Below are positions 9,169 to 18,242 of a stretch of 50,437 bases of DNA, piece after piece. Made by a program: the position numbers and the translations under genes. Numbering within the stretch: position 1 is the first letter of the stretch; the number at the start of each line of letters is the position of its first letter. Where the stretch lies: assembly GCA_028282025.1 (NCBI GenBank), contig JANQIT010000292.1:1-50437 (forward strand), written 5' to 3'. Below the pieces are notes generated by a model. That model was not told where the DNA came from. It saw only the letters and a program-made list of their open reading frames with translations, and made no database searches. Source of the stretch: Hwanghaeella sp. (GTDB taxonomy: Bacteria > Pseudomonadota > Alphaproteobacteria > UBA8366 > Aestuariispiraceae).

Positions 9169-10227
9169 TTAGCGCGGCAGCACGTTTCGATCCTGGAACT
9201 CCTTGAAAATCCGCAGGAACATCTCTTCGGAATCGACGCAGTTATGGAAGCCCGCCTGACGTACCTTGATGGTCGATGTCATGACATCCCAGTCCGTTCC
9301 GAAAACGTAATCGGCGAAAGGCCATGCTGCGATTTCTTTATAAGAAACACGCTCAAGATTATGTTTTTCAACAATTTTATTCCAAACCTCTTCCTTGTCC
9401 GCCATAAAGTCGGTAAGGGAAATGGTCTGAACGTCGTCCATGGGCATATCGAAGAAAGCGGCGAATTTCGGCCAGACATTCTTCCAGCGGAAGAAGTCCG
9501 TATTGGTGATGTTGAAAACCTCATTGGCGGCCGCTCCATCCGCGTTCAAGGCGCACCATTCCATCGATTCCGCCAGCAATTTGGAATCCGTCACCTGATA
9601 TACGGCTTCGTATGCGCCCCGCTTTCCGGGGAACCGCAACGGCAGCCCCAACTCTTTCGAGATCGCCGCATAGACGGCGATGCAGGTCGTAATATTCATC
9701 GGGTTACCCAGGGCGAACCCGCACACGGTCTGCGGGCGCGACGCGGACCATGTCCAGTCCCGTCCGACCTGCGCCTCCCGAAGCCACTGTTCCTGATCCC
9801 AATAGAAATTGGGCAGCATATGGGGCGGATCGTCCTCCTTGGCGGGGGTCTTGAACGGGCCCAGATGCGACCCGTAGATCTTATTTCCCTCCACCAGATG
9901 GACATGGCGCAGTCCCGGCGACGCCGCGGCAATCGGCTCGACAGAATTCACCAGCATGGCCAGATTGGGTGCGCCGTGTTCGGCCCAGCTCGGCCGGGCC
10001 TGAAACGCCGCATAAAAAATATGCGTTACATCGTTGAGGTGGCGTAGTTTTTCCTCCGCATCCCCTCGGTCCAAAAGGTCGACGGAGATAAACTCCGCCT
10101 CGCTTTCAAAGTCGGGTTTGCGCCGGGACAGACCGACCATTTCCCACCCTCCTTGAGCGGCCAGGTGGTCCATCAGGTTCCGTCCGATGACGCCCAGCGC
10201 CCCGACGATGACTGCCTTCTTTGTCAT
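9169..10227 (-). CDS. PRISE-type short-chain reductase (progesterone 5-beta-reductase/iridoid synthase-like)
   Basis: A 352-residue extended SDR. It starts with a nucleotide-binding strand and GALGVIG at about 9-15. Instead of the usual YxxxK it carries the PRISE pattern: LVEGNKIYG with Lys at about 116, then PNFYWDQEQWL with Tyr at about 142, and TWSASRPQTVCGF. In plants such enzymes reduce enone double bonds of steroids or iridoids with NADPH; bacterial members are poorly characterised. An AGGAG ribosome site precedes the ATG, and the denD-like stop codon lies 12 bases upstream, so translation is likely coupled. The natural substrate is unknown; a sugar-derived enone or ketone is only an inference from the neighbours. 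Confidence 0.8.
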   Translation of the reverse strand: MTKKAVIVGALGVIGRNLMDHLAAQGGWEMVGLSRRKPDFESEAEFISVDLLDRGDAEEKLRHLNDVTHIFYAAFQARPSWAEHGAPNLAMLVNSVEPIAAASPGLRHVHLVEGNKIYGSHLGPFKTPAKEDDPPHMLPNFYWDQEQWLREAQVGRDWTWSASRPQTVCGFALGNPMNITTCIAVYAAISKELGLPLRFPGKRGAYEAVYQVTDSKLLAESMEWCALNADGAAANEVFNITNTDFFRWKNVWPKFAAFFDMPMDDVQTISLTDFMADKEEVWNKIVEKHNLERVSYKEIAAWPFADYVFGTDWDVMTSTIKVRQAGFHNCVDSEEMFLRIFKEFQDRNVLPR

Positions 10228-10239
10228 GCTTCGCTTCTC

Positions 10240-11226
10240 CTAGGCGTCGACGTAGTCTTCGATGAAGGCTTTGACGATCGCCTCCAGGCTGGCGTCCTGC
10301 GGTAATCCCAGGGCGACGGCCCGGTCCGCGCTCGCGGCTTGCGGCCAAGTCTTCACAATATCCATGATGAAGGGATCTGGTTTGACATCCAGCGTCCCAA
10401 GCGTCCGGCCGCCCGCGGCGTTGCCAAGGGCCGCCATCAGTTCTTCGACAGTCGCGCTGGTGCTGGGCAAGGTCACGGCCCGATCGTCGCCGATAGCCGC
10501 GCCATCCGCCTCGTAAAGCGCGTGAATACCGTCGACCACGGTTCGATACCCGATCACGGGATGGCGCACATCGGTCGGAACCGGGATTGAGAAATCGATG
10601 CCGTTCAACGGCTCGCGGAACATGCCGCTGAAGAAGCCGCTGGCCGCCGCATTCGGTTTGCCCGGCCGGATGATCACCGTGGGCAACCGAGCGCTGCGTC
10701 CGTCTAGGAACCCCTTGCGGGTATAGTCGTTCACGATGAGTTCCAGGATCGCCTTGGTCATGCCATAGGTCGTCTGCGGCGTTTGCTTGACCAGATCGCC
10801 GACCACGTCGGGCATCGCCGCCCCGCCGAAGGTGGCGATTGAGCTGGTGAACAGCACGCGCGGCGCGGAACCCAGCGAGCGGCAGGCTTCCAGTACGTTG
10901 AGCCCTCCGTCCAGGTTAACCCGCATGGCGAGGTCGAAGTCCTTTTCCCCGCCGCCGCTGACCACGGACGCAAGATGGAACACGGCAATATCCGGCCGGT
11001 CGATCAGTGCATCGACTGCGGCCCGGTCGGCGATTTCACCCTGTACAAGTGTGACGCGGTCATCCAGTCCTTCCGGACGCTCCGGCGGCAGCACGACATC
11101 GAAAAGCACCATCTCGTCAACGGTTTGGCGCCCTTCACCGGGGCCGGCGAGCATACCGCCGGCAAGAATTTTCCGCGCCAGGCGCAATCCGATGAATCCT
11201 GTGCCTCCGGTGATAACGACCTTCAT
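10240..11226 (-). CDS. denD: NAD-dependent epimerase/dehydratase, D-erythronate dehydrogenase-like
   Basis: A 328-residue extended SDR with the NAD-binding motif GGTGFIG at 7-13 and the catalytic Tyr154-xxx-Lys158 in TTYGMTKAI. The segments FHLASVVSGGGEKDFDLA and TVIIRPGKPNAAASGF match the DenD family, which oxidises D-erythronate (or related C4 acids) at C2 with NAD. The start at 11226 is chosen because GAGGGAG stands just upstream; the longer reading from 11259 lacks such a site. It is the first gene of the denD-PRISE-rbsK operon. The usual partners of DenD (OtnK, OtnC, OtnI) are not in the window, so the symbol reflects family likeness rather than proven pathway. Confidence 0.75.
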   Translation of the reverse strand: MKVVITGGTGFIGLRLARKILAGGMLAGPGEGRQTVDEMVLFDVVLPPERPEGLDDRVTLVQGEIADRAAVDALIDRPDIAVFHLASVVSGGGEKDFDLAMRVNLDGGLNVLEACRSLGSAPRVLFTSSIATFGGAAMPDVVGDLVKQTPQTTYGMTKAILELIVNDYTRKGFLDGRSARLPTVIIRPGKPNAAASGFFSGMFREPLNGIDFSIPVPTDVRHPVIGYRTVVDGIHALYEADGAAIGDDRAVTLPSTSATVEELMAALGNAAGGRTLGTLDVKPDPFIMDIVKTWPQAASADRAVALGLPQDASLEAIVKAFIEDYVDA

Positions 11227-11325
11227 GTCACTCCCTCTCAACTTTCTGATTTTAGCCAACCCGGCAATTGCGGCGGCATCTTAACCTAAGCAGGTGGACG
11301 AACAATCGCTTGCCCGTGCAAGGAT

Positions 11326-12510
11326 TCAAGATCCGGGATCAATAATATCCGTCATGCGCGCGACAGAGGCTTGCAAGGAGAAGTCGGCTTCGATCCGCCG
11401 CCGCGCTGCTTGACCGGCCGCCGCCAATCCGTCCGCGCCCAGCGCCAGAACGCCGGAAAGCGCCGCGGTCAAGCCCGCGGCATCGCGGGGCGACGCCGTG
11501 CGACCGATATCGCCGGCAATGACCGCGGCGTCGCCGACCCGGGTCACCGCGGGTGTCAATCCGGCCGCCATACCCTCCGCGACAACATTCGGAAATCCCT
11601 CTCCAAAGGCCGAACTCATCACGATCACGTCGGCGGCGGCGTAGATGGACGGCATATCGGACCGGATTCCCATCCGGTGCAGGCCGGGAAGGTCCGGTAA
11701 CGTCTCCGTCCCCTTACCGACCACGATCAGGTCGGCGGAATCCGACAACGTGCGAAACGCCTTCAGCAGGGTCGGGTAGTCCTTCATCGGATCCACACGG
11801 GCCGCCTGAACCAGAACCAGACGGTCCGGTGCAATACCGAGTTCTTGACGAATGCGCACCCGCGCAGCCGCGTCCGGGCGGAACTTGGCCGTGTCGACAC
11901 CGTTCCAGGCGACAGTGGCTTTGACGGCGGAAAAACCGAGCGCTTCGTGCTCCCTGCGCCCGGCCTCGCTGTTATAGGCCAACACGTCCACCGCGCCGCT
12001 GATCTGGCGTGACCGCGCAACCACCAGCCGGTGGGTCACGCCATACGCCTCGCCCTGCATCGCGGAACACCGAATACCGGCGATCAGCCGGGTATCCTTG
12101 CGCCGCCCGGAGAGACGCAGCGCCTCGAACGCCAGTACGTTGGCGTGATACATCCAGCCGGAGACCGCCGTCGGCCGTATTTCGGAAATCAGGCGGCTCA
12201 AACGCCGCAGCCCCCTGGGCATGGTGGCGAGTGCAGCCGGCAATCCCTGCGCCGGCTCGGCGATACCGCCGTTCAGAACCGGTATGCCGGCGTCCCGCAG
12301 CGGTTCCGCCATCAAGCCCGGCCGCTTCAGGCTGAACACGGCGCTGCACCCGGCAATTTCCGCCGAGCTGGTCAGGTAATTGACCAGCATACGTTCCGCC
12401 CCACCGACATCCAGGTCAGTGATGACATGTAGAACGCGCGTTGAATCAAAGGGTTGTGGAAAGTCGGCTGAGATCATCCGGACCGGTCGATTTTGCCGCC
12501 CCTCCGGCAT
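11326..12510 (-). CDS. Glycosyltransferase family 4 protein
   Basis: Two Rossmann-like halves of the GT-B fold are visible: an N-terminal VLHVITDLDVGGAERML, typical of GT4 enzymes, and a C-terminal half with VQAARVDPMKDYPTLLKAF and the donor-binding EX7E motif in FGEGFPNVVAEGMAAG. Such enzymes transfer a sugar from a nucleotide sugar in exopolysaccharide or lipopolysaccharide assembly on the cytoplasmic face. Start is uncertain: ATG at 12510 (394 aa) or ATG at 12477. No other polysaccharide genes adjoin it; the denD operon begins 99 bases after its stop. Confidence 0.88.
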   Translation of the reverse strand: MPEGRQNRPVRMISADFPQPFDSTRVLHVITDLDVGGAERMLVNYLTSSAEIAGCSAVFSLKRPGLMAEPLRDAGIPVLNGGIAEPAQGLPAALATMPRGLRRLSRLISEIRPTAVSGWMYHANVLAFEALRLSGRRKDTRLIAGIRCSAMQGEAYGVTHRLVVARSRQISGAVDVLAYNSEAGRREHEALGFSAVKATVAWNGVDTAKFRPDAAARVRIRQELGIAPDRLVLVQAARVDPMKDYPTLLKAFRTLSDSADLIVVGKGTETLPDLPGLHRMGIRSDMPSIYAAADVIVMSSAFGEGFPNVVAEGMAAGLTPAVTRVGDAAVIAGDIGRTASPRDAAGLTAALSGVLALGADGLAAAGQAARRRIEADFSLQASVARMTDIIDPGS

Positions 12511-12581
12511 GAAGGGGCCGCATCATCTATGCCGGTCCGCGTACCGGCAGGCAAGGCACAGCCGGTATCCTGCAACTTCAG

Positions 12582-12995
12582 TCAGGCGTCTTCGATCCCA
12601 AGCATGGTCCGCCGAAGGTCCAGGAACTGGGCGCACATGTTGCAGTTCAGTTCGATCACATGATTGATCAGATCTTCATCGCGCGCCTCGCGGAGCTTGC
12701 GACAGGCCATATGCATATAATCGCCTATACGCTTCAGCGTCTCTCCCAGTTCCGCGCAAACCTGCTTGTCGAGCTGCCCGGGGATGTAGTTCGCAACGAA
12801 CCGCCAGATATAGACATTGGCGTCCAGGATCGCCCCCCACTCCACGGGATCGGCGGTCTCGCGCGCCGCTTCGATCTTATCCGCAAGCTCCAGAAACGGT
12901 CTGGCCAGATCGTCAATAAGGTGCTCGGCCTCGGCAGCCATGGAGAATCCGGTCTCCGGATCAAGCACTGCCGGCAAATCTTTTCTGATTAACAT
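12582..12995 (-). CDS. Hypothetical protein, 137 aa, helical
   Basis: Not recognised. The start at 12995 is supported by a perfect AGGAGGT seven bases before the ATG; a longer reading from 13052 would place this site inside the coding region. The protein reads as mostly alpha-helical, without signal peptide or membrane segment. It has an acidic, leucine-rich middle (EAEHLIDDLARPFLELADKIE) and a C-terminal cysteine pair in NCNMCAQFLDLRR. The excellent ribosome site and GC-typical codon use argue that it is a real and well-translated gene. The GT4 gene follows on the same strand. Confidence 0.75.
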   Translation of the reverse strand: MLIRKDLPAVLDPETGFSMAAEAEHLIDDLARPFLELADKIEAARETADPVEWGAILDANVYIWRFVANYIPGQLDKQVCAELGETLKRIGDYMHMACRKLREARDEDLINHVIELNCNMCAQFLDLRRTMLGIEDA

Positions 12996-13417
12996 ATCTG
13001 CAACCTCCTGCGGAAAATGCCGCTGCCCAAGCCGAAGCAGATTCCATGCCATAAGCTAAAAGGTTGTTTAGATTCAGAGAATTGGCCTTGCGGCGCAGAA
13101 GTAGGATTTGGAGAACCCATTGGACGGCGAAGAAAAGCCGCGCAAACGCCGAATAAACGTCTGGTCAAACCCCGTTCGCGGTGCCAAGCTTAGATTTGGT
13201 GGATGGCCGGGGTTACTTGCGGCAAGGGCCAAAGAGCTCGATCGCACGAACCATATAAAACCGGTCGGCCAGCATAAGCTTAGGGGGCTTCTTTACTTGA
13301 CCGATAACAACAATAAAGGATGCGTAGACCCAACCTAGTTGGGCTTTTCGTCTTTAGCAGGGTCAGTCTGTAGAAGTCGCGTAGGACACAACCGAGAAAC
13401 TATGGGGTAACTGCATA
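12996..13417 (+). promoter_or_regulatory. Long leader/promoter region of the aap operon
   Basis: About 420 bases without a convincing gene. Possible RNA structure includes AACCCCG (near 13174) facing CGGGGTT (near 13209), enclosing CCAA/TTGG arms, and the octamer AAGCTTAG occurs twice (about 13187 and 13276). The only open frame (13108-13338) starts at TTG, has atypical codons and no ribosome site. I recognised no riboswitch family, sigma-54 site or clear -35/-10 pair. Confidence 0.45.
13329..13348 (+). terminator. Small hairpin with T-run ahead of aapJ
   Basis: The stem CCCAAC/GTTGGG with triloop CTA is followed by CTTTTCGTCTTT. It lies 70 bases before aapJ and could end a short leader RNA or attenuate the operon. 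The stem is short, so terminator strength is doubtful. Confidence 0.4.
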
Positions 13418-14431
13418 ATGAAGCTCAAAACCCTTTTGACTGTAAGCGCAGCCGCGTTGCTGGGCACGAGCGTCGCCAACGCTGGTACGTTGGACGACGT
13501 TAAGGCGAAAGGATACATCGACTGCGGCGTGACCACCGGCTTGGCCGGCTTTGCGTCGCCGGATGATGCCGGTGAATGGGAAGGTTTTGACGTCGACTTC
13601 TGTCGCGCCATGGCCGCCGCCGTTCTCGGCGATCCGAAAGCGGTCAAGTTCACGAAGACCACCGGCAAGACGCGCTTTCCGGCGCTGCAGTCCGGTGAAG
13701 TCGACGTCCTGGCCCGGAACACCACCTGGACCTTCAGCCGCGACACCGACCTCGGATTCGAGTTCGTCGGCGTCAACTACTATGATGGTCAAGGCTTCAT
13801 GGTGAAGGCCGACCTCGGCGTTAAATCCGCCCTGGAACTGGACGGTGCGTCCGTCTGCATCCAGACCGGCACGACGACCGAACTGAACCTGGCCGACTAT
13901 TTCCGCGCCAACAACATGTCCTTCACGCCGATCGTTATCGAAGACAACGCGGAAGCGCGTCAGAACTACGAAAGCGGCGCGTGCGACGTCTACACAACGG
14001 ACCGTTCCGGTCTGGCGGCCACCCGTGTGGTTCTGGCCAACCCGGATGAGCATGTTGTTCTGCCGGAGATCATCTCCAAAGAACCGCTGGGACCGCTGGT
14101 TCGCCATGGCGACAACCAATGGGGCGACATTGCGCGCTGGACGTTGAATGCGCTGATCACAGCTGAAGAGCTGGGCGTCACGCAAGGCAATGTCGGCGGC
14201 ATGAACAGCTCCAACAACCCGGAAATCCGCCGTCTGGTGGGCGCTGAAGGCGATCTGGGTGCGATGATCGGGCTCGACGCCGAATGGGCGATGCGTGCGA
14301 TCTCCGCCGTCGGCAATTACAGCGAAGTCTACGAACGGAACATTGGCCCGAACACACCGCTCGGCCTCGCCCGCGGCGTGAACGCGCTGTGGACGAAGGG
14401 TGGCATCCTGTACTCGCCGCCGTTCCGTTGA
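13418..14431 (+). CDS. aapJ: General L-amino acid ABC transporter, periplasmic binding protein
   Basis: A 337-residue protein with an Sec signal peptide (positive N-terminus, hydrophobic stretch, cleavage after SVANA at about residue 22). The mature part has the type-3 solute-binding pattern and AapJ-specific strings: GVTTGLAGFASPDD, TRFPALQSGEVDVLARNTTW and CDVYTTDRSGLAATR. AapJ captures many L-amino acids in the periplasm and delivers them to AapQM. The start ATG follows GGGGTAACTGCATA. It heads the aapJQMP operon; the strong hairpin behind it probably keeps its message more abundant than that of the membrane subunits. Confidence 0.96.
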   Translation: MKLKTLLTVSAAALLGTSVANAGTLDDVKAKGYIDCGVTTGLAGFASPDDAGEWEGFDVDFCRAMAAAVLGDPKAVKFTKTTGKTRFPALQSGEVDVLARNTTWTFSRDTDLGFEFVGVNYYDGQGFMVKADLGVKSALELDGASVCIQTGTTTELNLADYFRANNMSFTPIVIEDNAEARQNYESGACDVYTTDRSGLAATRVVLANPDEHVVLPEIISKEPLGPLVRHGDNQWGDIARWTLNALITAEELGVTQGNVGGMNSSNNPEIRRLVGAEGDLGAMIGLDAEWAMRAISAVGNYSEVYERNIGPNTPLGLARGVNALWTKGGILYSPPFR

Positions 14432-14470
14432 TTTGAGGCTGGCTGCTGAAGCCATGCTGATACGGTAAAT

Positions 14471-14511
14471 AGGGGCGGAGCCGACGCGCGAAAGCGCTGG
14501 GCTCCGCCCCT
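14471..14511 (+). ncRNA. Nested hairpin between aapJ and aapQ (mRNA stabiliser/processing element)
   Basis: A 12-bp perfect stem (14471-14482 with 14500-14511, AGGGGCGGAGCC/GGCTCCGCCCCT) encloses a second helix GCGC-GAAA-GCGC with a GNRA tetraloop. No T-tract follows, so this is not a full terminator. Such intercistronic structures typically protect the upstream binding-protein message from 3' decay or attenuate read-through into the permease genes. Confidence 0.75.
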
Positions 14512-14698
14512 CTCCGTTCGGCGGGTGGAAACGGCACTAAGGTACGCGACGGCCGGGGAGTACGTGAGGCCATCGCAGATTCTCAGTCGCGTAATTTTGG
14601 CTGGCATAAACGGAACTCAACTCAAGAAGTTCCGGACGCTCGCCGCCAGGGAACGAAACCCGATTGGTTTCAGGCTTTACGCAGAGGTGAGGTAAGAA

Positions 14699-15931
14699 AT
14701 GTCTGTTGCGACCCAGAGCGCCGGTAAGAGCGGCGTTCACTGGTGGTACGACAAACGAACCCGGGCAATCATCCTACAGGTCGTTGTGGTTACCCTGTTT
14801 ATCGGGTTTGTCGTCTCCATCGTAAACAATACTTCGACGAACATGGAAGCCCGGGGGCTGAAACCCGGCTTCGATTTCATGGGTCAGATCGCCGGCTTCA
14901 TGCCGACGAGTCCGACGTTTAATCTGACGAATTTCGATGTCAATTCATCCACCCATGGGGACGTCTTCGTCCTGGGTTTGGTGAATACATTGCTGATTTC
15001 GGCAATCGGTATCGTCCTGGCGACGATCCTCGGGTTCGTCATGGGTGTATTGCGGTTGAGCAAGAACCCACTGATCAACTTCCTCGCCTCCTGTTATGTC
15101 GAGATCATGCGGAATATTCCGCTGCTGCTGCATATTTTCATTTGGTACTTTGCAGTTTGGCTGGCGCTTCCGGAACTCTTCGAAAGTGTCGAGGGCAAAC
15201 GACAATTGGCCGCCTTCAACATTTTCGGGTTGGACCTGATCTATATCTCGCAACGTGGGATCAACTATCCCGCTGCGATCCTGAACGCCGGTTGGCAGGC
15301 CATTCCGATCGCCCTTGGGATCGCCATCGCCGGGATCGTGTTCCTGTCACGATGGGCAAAGAAGCGCCAGGATGAAACCGGCGAGACCTTCCCGGTCTTC
15401 TGGACATCGCTGGGCCTTCTTATCGGCCTGCCGGTTATCGCCTACTTCATCATGGGCGGCCCCATCGATTGGGAAATTCCGCAAGCCGGCCGCTTCAATC
15501 TGCGTGGCGGCGCGACGCTGCCGGGCGGCATGATGGGTCTTCTACTGGCGCTGGTCGTCTATACCGGCGCTTTCATCGCAGAGAACGTCCGGTCGGGAAT
15601 CCAGGCTGTCAGCCACGGCCAGACTGAAGCAGCCTTCGCGCTGGGCCTGCGGCCGAATATCACGATGCGGAAAGTGATCATCCCGCAGGCCATGCGGGTT
15701 ATCGTTCCGCCGATGACCAGCAACTACCTGAACTTGACGAAGAACTCTTCGCTTGCTGTCGCCATCGGCTATCCGGACCTGGTGAACATTTTCACCGGCG
15801 TTTCGCTGAACCAGACCGGAAACGCGGTGGAGATCATCGCATTAACCATGGCGGTCTATCTGACGATATCGCTTTCGATCTCGCTGTTCATGAACTGGTA
15901 CAACAAGCGCGTTGCGCTGGTGGAGAGATAA
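14699..15931 (+). CDS. aapQ: General L-amino acid ABC transporter, permease
   Basis: A 410-residue inner-membrane permease of the His/Glu/Gln type. An N-terminal membrane segment (ILQVVVVTLFIGFVVSI) is followed by a periplasmic loop and the conserved permease core, with the EAA-like loop YTGAFIAENVRSGIQAVSHG and the ensuing QTEAAFALGL. The N-terminal WWYDKRTRAI string is typical of AapQ. It is larger than histidine-type permeases, as usual for this family. A purine-rich GAGGTGAGG precedes the ATG. It pairs with AapM, whose gene begins 3 bases after the stop. Confidence 0.95.
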   Translation: MSVATQSAGKSGVHWWYDKRTRAIILQVVVVTLFIGFVVSIVNNTSTNMEARGLKPGFDFMGQIAGFMPTSPTFNLTNFDVNSSTHGDVFVLGLVNTLLISAIGIVLATILGFVMGVLRLSKNPLINFLASCYVEIMRNIPLLLHIFIWYFAVWLALPELFESVEGKRQLAAFNIFGLDLIYISQRGINYPAAILNAGWQAIPIALGIAIAGIVFLSRWAKKRQDETGETFPVFWTSLGLLIGLPVIAYFIMGGPIDWEIPQAGRFNLRGGATLPGGMMGLLLALVVYTGAFIAENVRSGIQAVSHGQTEAAFALGLRPNITMRKVIIPQAMRVIVPPMTSNYLNLTKNSSLAVAIGYPDLVNIFTGVSLNQTGNAVEIIALTMAVYLTISLSISLFMNWYNKRVALVER

Positions 15932-15934
15932 GCC

Positions 15935-17236
15935 ATGACCGAGATCGCATATGTAAAGACGGAGATGCATCCGGATTTGCCCCCCCCTTCCAGCGAAGTG
16001 GGCATAGTGCACTGGGTCCGCGTGAATCTCTTCAACACCTGGTACAACGTCGTTGGAACCGTCTTCTCGGCGGCGCTGATCCTCTATATGGGATGGTTCA
16101 TCCTGGATTGGGCCGTGCTGACAGCAGTCTGGAATGCAGAAAGTTTCCAGGATTGCCTGGAGCGCTATACGGGGCATCCCGTCGGCGCTTGCTGGGGTTT
16201 CATTGACGCCCGTTTCAATCAGTTCATGTACGGCCCCTATGAATCGACGTCCTACTGGCGGCCCAATCTGGTCGGCATTCTGCTGTTCTTCGGATTGCTG
16301 CCGATCATGTTCGATAAAATCCCGGGCCGGAAGATCGCCGGTCCGCTGATGCTGTTCACCTTCCCCTGGGTGGCCACCGCGCTGCTGCACGGGCCGATTG
16401 AGATGACGACTCTGCAATCGACAGCCGGCGTAATCCTAACGCTTGTCTTGGCGGCAGGGGGCGTCGCTCTCGGGTTCTGGGGACGTAAGAACCACAATCC
16501 GGGGCAAAGCCTGCTCGGGTTTGGGGCCGCCTACTGTATCGCGGTCATGTACTTCCTAAGCTGGGGATTCGGCCTGGATGTCGTCTCAACCGACCGGTTC
16601 GGCGGCTTCATGCTGACCCTGGTGCTGTCTACGGTCGCCATCGGCGTTTCATTGCCGCTTGGGATCGTGCTGGCGCTGGGACGGCGTGCCAACAACATGC
16701 CGTTGATCCAGATGCTGTGCATCGGTTTCATCGAACTGATCCGGGCTGTGCCGTTGATCACGGTGTTGTTCATGGCTCAGTTCATGCTGCCGCTGTTCCT
16801 GCCCGAAGGCATGGATTTCGATAACCTGGTCCGGGCCTTGGTGGGCCTGTCGCTGTTCTCATCGGCCTATATGGCCGAGGTCGTGCGCGGCGGTTTGCAA
16901 GCGATCCCAAAAGGCCAGTTCGAGGCGGCGGACGCGCTGGGGCTGAATTACAGCATGTCCATGCGGCTGATCGTTCTGCCGCAGGCGCTGAAGATCGTCA
17001 TTCCCAATATCGTGTCGACCTTCATCGGATTGTTCAAGGACACGACACTGGTGTCGATCATCGGTCTCGCCGATCTGTTGTTGACCATGAAGCAATCGGT
17101 GACCTCGAGCCAATGGCTGGGCATGGAGCATACCGGCTACATGTTCGTCGGCACGGTCTATCTCGTATTCTGTTTCGGTATGTCCAGATACTCGATCTAT
17201 CTCGAGCGAAAACTGCATACCGGACACAAACGTTAG
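15935..17236 (+). CDS. aapM: General L-amino acid ABC transporter, permease
   Basis: A 433-residue permease with about eight membrane segments. The N-terminal HWVRVNLFNTWYN and the late segment VVRGGLQAIPKGQFEAADALGL (the EAA loop that contacts the ATPase) identify AapM. It forms the channel together with AapQ. A GGAGAG lies just ahead of the ATG, inside the end of aapQ, so translation is probably coupled. The aapP gene follows after 18 bases. Confidence 0.95.
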   Translation: MTEIAYVKTEMHPDLPPPSSEVGIVHWVRVNLFNTWYNVVGTVFSAALILYMGWFILDWAVLTAVWNAESFQDCLERYTGHPVGACWGFIDARFNQFMYGPYESTSYWRPNLVGILLFFGLLPIMFDKIPGRKIAGPLMLFTFPWVATALLHGPIEMTTLQSTAGVILTLVLAAGGVALGFWGRKNHNPGQSLLGFGAAYCIAVMYFLSWGFGLDVVSTDRFGGFMLTLVLSTVAIGVSLPLGIVLALGRRANNMPLIQMLCIGFIELIRAVPLITVLFMAQFMLPLFLPEGMDFDNLVRALVGLSLFSSAYMAEVVRGGLQAIPKGQFEAADALGLNYSMSMRLIVLPQALKIVIPNIVSTFIGLFKDTTLVSIIGLADLLLTMKQSVTSSQWLGMEHTGYMFVGTVYLVFCFGMSRYSIYLERKLHTGHKR

Positions 17237-17254
17237 GTTTTGGAGGCTATTACT

Positions 17255-18028
17255 ATGGCTGAAGCACACGCAACGGGACCGGCGATCTCCAACGAGGTCG
17301 CGATCCAAATCAACAGCATGCACAAGTGGTACGGCGATTTCCACGTGCTGAAGGATATCAACCTGACCGTCCACAAAGGGGAGCGGATCGTGATCTGCGG
17401 TCCTTCCGGGTCGGGTAAGTCGACCATGATCCGCTGTATCAACCGGCTGGAAGAGCACCAGCAGGGCGACATCGTCGTCGATGGGATCGAACTGACGAAC
17501 GATCTGAAAAACATCGACGCCATCCGCCGTGAAGTCGGCATGGTGTTCCAGCACTTCAACCTGTTCCCGCATCTCACCGTGCTGGAAAACTGCGTCCTCG
17601 CCCCGATCTGGGTGCGCAAAACACCGCGCGAGGAAGCCGAAGCAACGGCGATGCAATTCCTGGAGAAGGTGAAAATCCCGGAACAGGCGCTGAAATATCC
17701 GGGGCAGCTCTCCGGCGGCCAGCAGCAGCGTGTCGCCATCGCGCGCTCGCTGTGCATGAACCCCGCCATCATGCTGTTCGACGAGCCGACATCCGCGCTT
17801 GACCCGGAAATGATCTCCGAGGTTCTGGACACTATGATCGATCTTGCGGAATCCGGCATGACGATGCTGTGCGTGACCCATGAAATGGGTTTTGCCCGCA
17901 AGGTGGCGAACCGCGTCATCTTCATGGACGGCGGTCAGATCATCGAACAGAACGAACCGGAAGAGTTCTTCAATAATCCGCAGTCCGACCGGACAAAACT
18001 TTTCTTGAGCCAGATCCTGCATCACTAG
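17255..18028 (+). CDS. aapP: General L-amino acid ABC transporter, ATPase
   Basis: A 257-residue ABC ATPase with Walker [10 protein letters not shown] (about 49-57), Q-loop [10 protein letters not shown], signature [15 protein letters not shown], Walker [14 protein letters not shown] and the H-loop VTHEMGFAR, all canonical for amino-acid uptake ATPases. I start at ATG 17255 because GGAGG stands 8 bases before it; a TTG 15 bases upstream would put that site inside the gene. It is the last gene of the operon and is followed by a strong hairpin. Confidence 0.96.
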   Translation: MAEAHATGPAISNEVAIQINSMHKWYGDFHVLKDINLTVHKGERIVICGPSGSGKSTMIRCINRLEEHQQGDIVVDGIELTNDLKNIDAIRREVGMVFQHFNLFPHLTVLENCVLAPIWVRKTPREEAEATAMQFLEKVKIPEQALKYPGQLSGGQQQRVAIARSLCMNPAIMLFDEPTSALDPEMISEVLDTMIDLAESGMTMLCVTHEMGFARKVANRVIFMDGGQIIEQNEPEEFFNNPQSDRTKLFLSQILHH

Positions 18029-18085
18029 GTCGTAGCCAAACGCAACAGGCTCCCTTCCGGTGCAGAGGGGAGGTCTGGCTTAAGC

Positions 18086-18133
18086 GCGGGCGAACGCGGT
18101 TCCCGATTCCATCGGAGCGCCGCGTTCGCCCGC
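18086..18133 (+). terminator. Strong hairpin after aapP
   Basis: A 14-bp perfect stem (GCGGGCGAACGCGG at 18086-18099 with CCGCGTTCGCCCGC at 18120-18133) encloses a smaller helix CCGAT/ATCGG. It is followed by ACTCTTTCC, a poor T-tract. It most likely marks the 3' end of the aap transcript. Confidence 0.75.
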
Positions 18134-18242
18134 ACTCTTTCCACCCCGTCCCCCCAGGGCTGTCACCACAGGCCGACCATGGCTGGCGAAGCGCGCCGGA
18201 ATTCAATAAAAACACCGGACATTCGGTTGGGAGATAGAGACC

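Noticed and set aside
13108-13338. 76-codon open frame upstream of aapJ
   Set aside because: Starts with TTG, has no ribosome site, lacks recognisable motifs and overlaps the putative structured leader; coding status not supportable.
13053-13417. Sigma-54 promoter for the aap operon
   Set aside because: GG...GC pairs occur but never with the required 10-base spacing.
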